DNA from: Dehalococcoidia bacterium
GTDB lineage: Bacteria; Chloroflexota; Dehalococcoidia; Tepidiformales; Tepidiformaceae
Assembly: GCA_003104995.1 (NCBI GenBank)
Contig: PQAO01000008.1
Coordinates: 45,801 to 109,800, forward strand
Direction of reading: 5' to 3'
Length of the DNA stretch: 64,000 nucleotides
The position numbers and the translations under genes were made by a program. Positions 59,058-64,000 of this stretch are shown piece after piece. Within the stretch, counting starts at the first letter, position 1; each line of letters starts with the position of its first letter. The notes under the pieces are model-generated. The model ran no database searches and was not told where the DNA came from. It was given only the letters and a program-made list of their open reading frames with translations.

Positions 59058-59783
59058 TCAGGGCTCGATGGCGAAGCGGATGGCCACGCTGGCAGAGATC
59101 GTGGTCTCACCGGGCTGGATTGGCGTCGCGCTGTCGAAGGAGCCGCCGGTGGCGGGAGCGCGGAGGATTGGCCCCGTGGAACTGGACGACTCTGAGATGG
59201 ACAGGATCACACCGGCCTTCACGCCGGCGGCTGCCGCATAGGTTTCGGCGCGGGATTTCGCATCCGCGATGGCTTTCTCGCGAGCTTCCTTCAGGAAGGG
59301 GTCCGGATCATCGATGCCGAACGAAATGCCCTGGAGGCGGGCCGCATCGCCGCCGGCGGCTACACCGTCGTCGATCACCTTGCCAGCCTTGTCCAGGTCC
59401 CGGACGGTGACGGCCAACTGGTTGTTCGCGATGTAGCCGGTGATGCGGGGCGGGTCGTTCTGTGAGTAGAAGTACTGGGGATAGATGTTGACCGAGGTGG
59501 TGAGGATGTCCCTGTCCTCGACTCCGTTGGCCTTGACCGAGGCGATCAGCCCGTTGGCAGCCTCGGCGGCGCTGTCACGGGCCTCCTGGACGGTGGCGCC
59601 CGAGGCTTCGATGCCGATGTTGATGATGGCGATATCGGGCTCGGTGCGGACTTCCCCGAGGCCGGAGACAGAGATGCCGCCGGTCACGGTGGAGTCCTGG
59701 GGTGGCACATTCACGGTGGTGTTTCCTTCGCAGGCAGTGGCGATGAAGGCGAGGGCCAGGATGGGGACGAGCAGGTAGCGCAT
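59058..59783 (-). CDS. SIMPL domain (DUF541) protein
   Basis: ISVSGLGEVRTEPDIAIINIGIEASG; lipoprotein-like N-terminus ATACEG. Confidence 0.88.
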   Translation of the reverse strand: MRYLLVPILALAFIATACEGNTTVNVPPQDSTVTGGISVSGLGEVRTEPDIAIINIGIEASGATVQEARDSAAEAANGLIASVKANGVEDRDILTTSVNIYPQYFYSQNDPPRITGYIANNQLAVTVRDLDKAGKVIDDGVAAGGDAARLQGISFGIDDPDPFLKEAREKAIADAKSRAETYAAAAGVKAGVILSISESSSSTGPILRAPATGGSFDSATPIQPGETTISASVAIRFAIEP

Positions 59784-60556
59784 TAGTGCCTCCGGCGGCG
59801 GACTTCCATGATGGTGAGGGCGCCGAGGGCGGCAACAGCGAGCGCCCCCAGGCCTGCAAGCCAGGGTGTGTAGCCGGTGTCTTCGTCGGGCGCCGCGCCA
59901 TACCCAAGGGTGAAGGCGTTCGCTGGCGGCTCTTCGCCACCCGCGGCCGTTGCCGTCTCGCTACCGGCGGCGATGTTGAGTCCGGGGCCAGGGGTGGGTT
60001 CGGCGCCAGTAGCGGGCGCGACAGGGGACTCGACACCCGCACCCGAGACGCCTCCGCTTGCGGGCGGAGAGGCCGCACCAGGCTGGCTCTGCGTGTCCTG
60101 TGTGGCGGACCCGTCGTCGCCGATCGCTTCCGTACCAGCGCTCTTCAACTCGGCTCCTTCGGGAGCGGATGCGTCGGCGGCAATGGTCTGATCGCCAGTG
60201 CCGCCGGTGCTGGAGAAGTTAAGTGTGGCGACGACCGCGAACGCAGCAACGCTGGCGGCGGCCGCGACGCGCGCGAGCATGAGCAAGCCCGGTGTGGCGG
60301 CCTTCGCCGGCATCGGGGCCTCTGTTGCAACCATGGCCGGGGTGAGACGGAACGAGCGGGGAACCGCCACCTCTGGCAGGGCAGCGACGGACGCCTTCAT
60401 CACCCGCGCAGCAGCGACGGCGGCCCGGCACTCGGCGCACGCGGCGAGATGGGCATCCATGCGCGCTGCGTCGGCCGGGGCGAGCTCTGCGTCGGCGCAA
60501 GCATCGACAAGCGCGCGGTAGCGCTCATGGCGGCGGAAGAAGGAAGTCAGTGCCAT
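59783..60556 (-). CDS. Putative zinc-finger anti-sigma factor
   Basis: MDAHLAACAECRAAV ZAS motif, TM, long S/T/P/A-rich segment, second TM with RRRRH tail. Confidence 0.82.
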   Translation of the reverse strand: MALTSFFRRHERYRALVDACADAELAPADAARMDAHLAACAECRAAVAAARVMKASVAALPEVAVPRSFRLTPAMVATEAPMPAKAATPGLLMLARVAAAASVAAFAVVATLNFSSTGGTGDQTIAADASAPEGAELKSAGTEAIGDDGSATQDTQSQPGAASPPASGGVSGAGVESPVAPATGAEPTPGPGLNIAAGSETATAAGGEEPPANAFTLGYGAAPDEDTGYTPWLAGLGALAVAALGALTIMEVRRRRH

Positions 60557-60563
60557 TTTCTCC

Positions 60564-61169
60564 TCACTCCTCCAGACGCCCGTGGAGCCCGAAAAGTTCC
60601 GGTTGGGCGGACAAAATGGAACGCAGGCGCTCGCGGCCACGGTGAATGCGTGACTTTACGGTGCCGACGGACGAGCCAGCGATGCGGGCGATCTCCTCGT
60701 AATGGTAGCCATGGAGGTCCGACAGGAGCACGGCCTGGCGCTGCTCGAATGGGAGCTTGAGAAGGGCCTGTTGGATGCCCGCACCGACCGCCATACGCTC
60801 TACGTATTGGTCGGCGGACTCGCTGGAGTCGGGGAGGTCGATCGGCGCGTCGTCGGGGTCGGTGGAAGAGAGCGAGTCGTGTGGTCCGCGACGTATCCTG
60901 CGGCGGAGTTCGTCTTTGCTCTGGTTGGCGGCGATGCGGAAGAGCCAACTGCGCAGATTGCCGCCCTCGAAGCGCTGAATCGAGCGGTAGGCAGACAGGA
61001 ACGCTTCCTGCGTGGCGTCTTCGGCGGCAGCCGGATCGCCGATGAGGCGAAGGCACAAGTTGTAGACCGCAGCCTGATATCGCTCAACGAGACTGTTGAA
61101 TGCGTCGAGACTGCCGTCCTTTGATAAAGAGACCAGGTGCTCGTCCAGTGGTTCGAGCGCATCGGTCAT
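60564..61169 (-). CDS. ECF-type RNA polymerase sigma factor
   Basis: LVERYQAAVYNLCLRLIGDPAAAEDATQEAFLSAYRSIQRFEGGNLRSWLFRIAAN; LHGYHYEEIARIAGSSVGTVKSRIHRGRERLR. The track start 62678 is over-extended. Confidence 0.92.
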   Translation of the reverse strand: MTDALEPLDEHLVSLSKDGSLDAFNSLVERYQAAVYNLCLRLIGDPAAAEDATQEAFLSAYRSIQRFEGGNLRSWLFRIAANQSKDELRRRIRRGPHDSLSSTDPDDAPIDLPDSSESADQYVERMAVGAGIQQALLKLPFEQRQAVLLSDLHGYHYEEIARIAGSSVGTVKSRIHRGRERLRSILSAQPELFGLHGRLEE

Positions 61170-61250
61170 GCCGGCCGAGGTTAGGTCAATCGGCTGTAAA
61201 GGGCGACCGGCGCGACTCCTGAGGCGCAGCGGGGAGGCTATGGTACTCTG

Positions 61251-64000
61251 ATGACGATGGAAAATGGCGAGGGACGTCCGCTGGACGAGGAAGAAGCGGG
61301 CGGCGAAGACCCGCAGGGTTGGTACTTCGACCTTCCGGGGGGGGCCTGGGAGCGGCAGGAGGAGAAGAACCGGACGCTGCGGCAGCGCGTGCTCGGGAAC
61401 ATCTCCGAAGACGCTGAGAAGGCAAAGAGCGACCCCTTCACACGCCGGACACCGGAGCCGGAAGCCCCTGCGAGGGGCGGGCTCTTCGGTTTCGGACGGA
61501 AAAAGAAGCAGGCCGAACCGCCGCGAGAGAGCGCGGGGGGCACCTGGACCCTCAGCGGCAGCCAGGGCTCCGAGGAGAACCCGAATGGGGCCGAGCCGGA
61601 AGAGGCCGACGACTGGTCGACCGAGATCCCGCTCAACCTTGAGCCCCCGAAAGACCTGACGTTGCACCGCCGCCCGGAAGCCGAACATGGCGAGCCGTGG
61701 GCGGCTGCGGATGCCGGATGGTCCATCGGCGCTGAAGATCGCGATGGCGAAGGCGAGGCCGATACGGCCTCCATCCGCGACGACGCCCAGGATTTCCGCG
61801 ACCGGATGCAGTTCTGGGCGCGCGGCGGCCAGGCCGAGCCCGGGCCGGAAATGGACGAGACCGCCGGCGAACTTGAAGACATTCCGGCTCCTGCCGACGT
61901 GCCCCTTGCTGGCGCCGTGGAAGCGCCGCGCACAGACGGCTTTGCAGTTGATGAAGCCGTCACCATCGAGGAGACCCCTCCAACTGACGAGGACTTCATT
62001 TCCGGCATGCGGTCGTGGGCCAACGATTCGCCCGGCAGCGCAGTGGAAGAAGATGGGGAAGATGTGCCAACCCCGGCACGGAATGACGTGCTGCAATTGC
62101 GGCCGCGCACCAGCGAGCCCGGCGAGAAGCGGCTCGACTGGGGCTTCCAGGCTGCCGGGTGGAGCCAGCCAGCCGACCACAACAACGACTCGAGCGCCGC
62201 GGCGGGCGATGAGCCGGCCCGCTTCTCCGGGGGGCCGGATGAACCGGATGAGCCGGCAGACCTCCTCGGCAGCATGCGCCGTTGGGCCGAGCACGCGAAG
62301 GAGAGCGAACACCCGCACTTTGCCTTGCAGCACCACGGTGACGACGAAGTCGCGGGCGGCGAGCCGCCTGTCATCCCGCTGCGGCCGCGCAACCACGAGG
62401 ACGATGCGGACGAGCACGCACCGTCCGACGAGACGCCTGAAACCGCGGAGCCGGACCAGCCACGGACAATTCCCATCGTCCTCCGATCGCGGACGGAACC
62501 GCAGCCGGAAACGGTAAATCGCGACGCGGATGAGGCGCCGACGCGGTGGGATGAATTCTTTGGGCTGGACCAGCCGGACCAGGGTGACGACGACAGCGAG
62601 ACCAGCGACACGCCCGGCGAAGGGCTGGCGGCAATGCGCGACTGGGCGATGAAGCGGCCTGAAACTGAGACTGAGCACGAGATCCCCGAGGAGTTCTTGA
62701 AGCCGTTCGACTGGGAGCTTGGAGACGACGATTCGACGGATACGGCTGGCCAGGTCATCGCGGACGCGGCCGAGCTATCGGAGTGGGAAGCCGAGGACGA
62801 ACCTGTGCTCGCGGCTTTCGCGGTGGAAACTGCCGAGGAAGCCCAGGACGAACCCCCCGATACCCAAAGTGATTGGATCGCTGGCGCAGCGGCTCTCGAA
62901 AACCAGCCCGAAACTGTGGCCCCTACGGCACTGGTATCCGGAGACACAGGGGAAGTCGACGAAGACCCGCTCGCCGGGTTGTTTGACCACCCCGCAGTAC
63001 CCGCCGCGCCGGAGAAGAAGCGTGGCGGCATGTTCGGACGTTTATTCGGGCGGAAGAAGCAAGAGCCCGACCCAGCGCCAGCACCAGCGAGCGTCGACCA
63101 CGAGCCCGGCGACTGGATCCTTCCGGAGGATGACAGCGACGTTCGGACCGTGGCGGCCGAGGGCTCGCCGGCGTGGGTGGCCGCGGAAGTAGAGGACCAG
63201 CCCGGTGTGCCGTCGCCTCACGGCGTCGTTGTGGACAGCCTGAACGCCCGGGAGGCAGAAGTTTCGCCCGCCGAGGACGATGGTTTCGACGACGGGTGGG
63301 TTGAGGTAGATGAGCCTTCGCCGGGAGCTGTGCCGGAGGAGATGGTGACCGCTCTCGGGAGCCCTGCCGTCTCGGAAGTGGCGGAAGCGCCGGTTGCGGA
63401 GAGTGGCTGGGCGCCCGAGGAAGCATCGGAAGCCGTCCCGCAGGGTGAGCAGGCGGCTGAGCCGGCGACCTTCGACGTGGGCGATGCGAGCCAGGAGGAG
63501 GCCGACGAGTTCGCGTGGGAGCCCGAACCGGTCACCTATGAGGAGCCCGCGGCAAGCACCGCGGAACCTGGCGGCGAGGAGCCGGAAGACGCCACCCCGC
63601 TCATCGCGGCCTTCCAGCTGTCGCTGGGCGCGCTGGGAGGGTCGGATGGCGCAGCCGAGCCGGTGGTCGAAGAGCCTGACACCGGGGGAAAGCCCTGGTG
63701 GGAGCAGCCCGCCGCCGAGGAAGAGGCACCTGCTGAGGCTGTCGCTTCCGTAGAGCCGGTGGCCGAAGAGTCGGTAGCCGACGAGAAGCCCTGGTGGGAG
63801 CAGGCTGCCGTCGAGGAAGAGGCACCTGCTGAGGCCGTCGCTTCCGTAGAGCCCGTCACGGAAGAGCCCGTGGCTGGGGAGAAGCCCTGGTGGGAGCAGG
63901 CTGCCGTTGAGGAAGAGGCACCTGCTGAGGCTGTCGCTTCGGTCGAGCCCGTCGCGGAAGAGCCGGTAGCCGACGAGAAGCCCTGGTGGGAGCAGCCCGC
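61251..64000 (+). CDS. Very large acidic, low-complexity repeat protein, 3' partial
   Basis: Frame read from ATG 61251 to window end with no stop seen: MTMENGEGRPLDEEEAGGEDPQGWYFDLPGGAWERQEEKN...; absent from the ORF track. Confidence 0.78.
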   Translation, partial: MTMENGEGRPLDEEEAGGEDPQGWYFDLPGGAWERQEEKNRTLRQRVLGNISEDAEKAKSDPFTRRTPEPEAPARGGLFGFGRKKKQAEPPRESAGGTWTLSGSQGSEENPNGAEPEEADDWSTEIPLNLEPPKDLTLHRRPEAEHGEPWAAADAGWSIGAEDRDGEGEADTASIRDDAQDFRDRMQFWARGGQAEPGPEMDETAGELEDIPAPADVPLAGAVEAPRTDGFAVDEAVTIEETPPTDEDFISGMRSWANDSPGSAVEEDGEDVPTPARNDVLQLRPRTSEPGEKRLDWGFQAAGWSQPADHNNDSSAAAGDEPARFSGGPDEPDEPADLLGSMRRWAEHAKESEHPHFALQHHGDDEVAGGEPPVIPLRPRNHEDDADEHAPSDETPETAEPDQPRTIPIVLRSRTEPQPETVNRDADEAPTRWDEFFGLDQPDQGDDDSETSDTPGEGLAAMRDWAMKRPETETEHEIPEEFLKPFDWELGDDDSTDTAGQVIADAAELSEWEAEDEPVLAAFAVETAEEAQDEPPDTQSDWIAGAAALENQPETVAPTALVSGDTGEVDEDPLAGLFDHPAVPAAPEKKRGGMFGRLFGRKKQEPDPAPAPASVDHEPGDWILPEDDSDVRTVAAEGSPAWVAAEVEDQPGVPSPHGVVVDSLNAREAEVSPAEDDGFDDGWVEVDEPSPGAVPEEMVTALGSPAVSEVAEAPVAESGWAPEEASEAVPQGEQAAEPATFDVGDASQEEADEFAWEPEPVTYEEPAASTAEPGGEEPEDATPLIAAFQLSLGALGGSDGAAEPVVEEPDTGGKPWWEQPAAEEEAPAEAVASVEPVAEESVADEKPWWEQAAVEEEAPAEAVASVEPVTEEPVAGEKPWWEQAAVEEEAPAEAVASVEPVAEEPVADEKPWWEQP
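63690..64000 (+). repeat. 96-bp tandem repeat encoding KPWWEQ-AAVEEEAPAEAVASVEPV.EE.VA.E
   Basis: Unit starts at 63690, 63786, 63882 and 63978, exact 96-bp spacing; continues past the window. Confidence 0.9.

Noticed and set aside
61170-63031. Long minus-strand ORF extensions (60564..62678 N-terminal part and 61238..63031)
   Set aside because: The sigma factor starts at 61169. The rest is Ser/Arg-rich antisense of the plus-strand acidic protein.
63690-64000. Regular repeats considered as CRISPR
   Set aside because: No unique spacers; in-frame coding 96-bp tandem repeat.

Overview
High-GC bacterial chromosomal window, gene-dense. The gene content is consistent with Chloroflexota, but that is inference only. 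Nearly all of it is ordinary coding sequence. I found no rRNA, tRNA, CRISPR array, transposase or prophage.

Main feature: a Trp-specific T-box leader (~10.90-11.19 kb, specifier UGG) precedes a ~15.7 kb same-strand run (11311-26996). In order it encodes trpB2, a CADD/HDO-like diiron protein, a four-helix-bundle-like protein with a G/P/R tail, trpS, trpE, a degenerate NUDIX protein, a degenerate NUDIX-CMD fusion, a HAD hydrolase, a hypothetical, trpG, trpD, trpC, trpF, trpB, two tandem CPBP proteases, trpA, aroH and a DAHP synthase. A structured, unassigned RNA-like element sits between trpA and aroH.

Other modules: thiolase with DUF35, nadE, glgC, scpA, two PIN-type toxin-antitoxin pairs, ribF, tyrS, SixA and Ppx/GppA, a 2-oxoacid dehydrogenase E1a/E1b/E2 operon, XerD, yajC-secD-secF, selB, hemW, a CbiM/PDGLE/CbiQ/CbiO metal ECF transporter, a sigma/anti-sigma pair, and a very large acidic repeat protein. 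The repeat protein runs off the right edge and is missing from the supplied ORF track.

The most useful items to follow up are the T-box superoperon and its non-trp passengers, palindromic operators overlapping apparently leaderless starts of regulator and TA genes, the trpA-aroH leader, and the truncated repeat protein.
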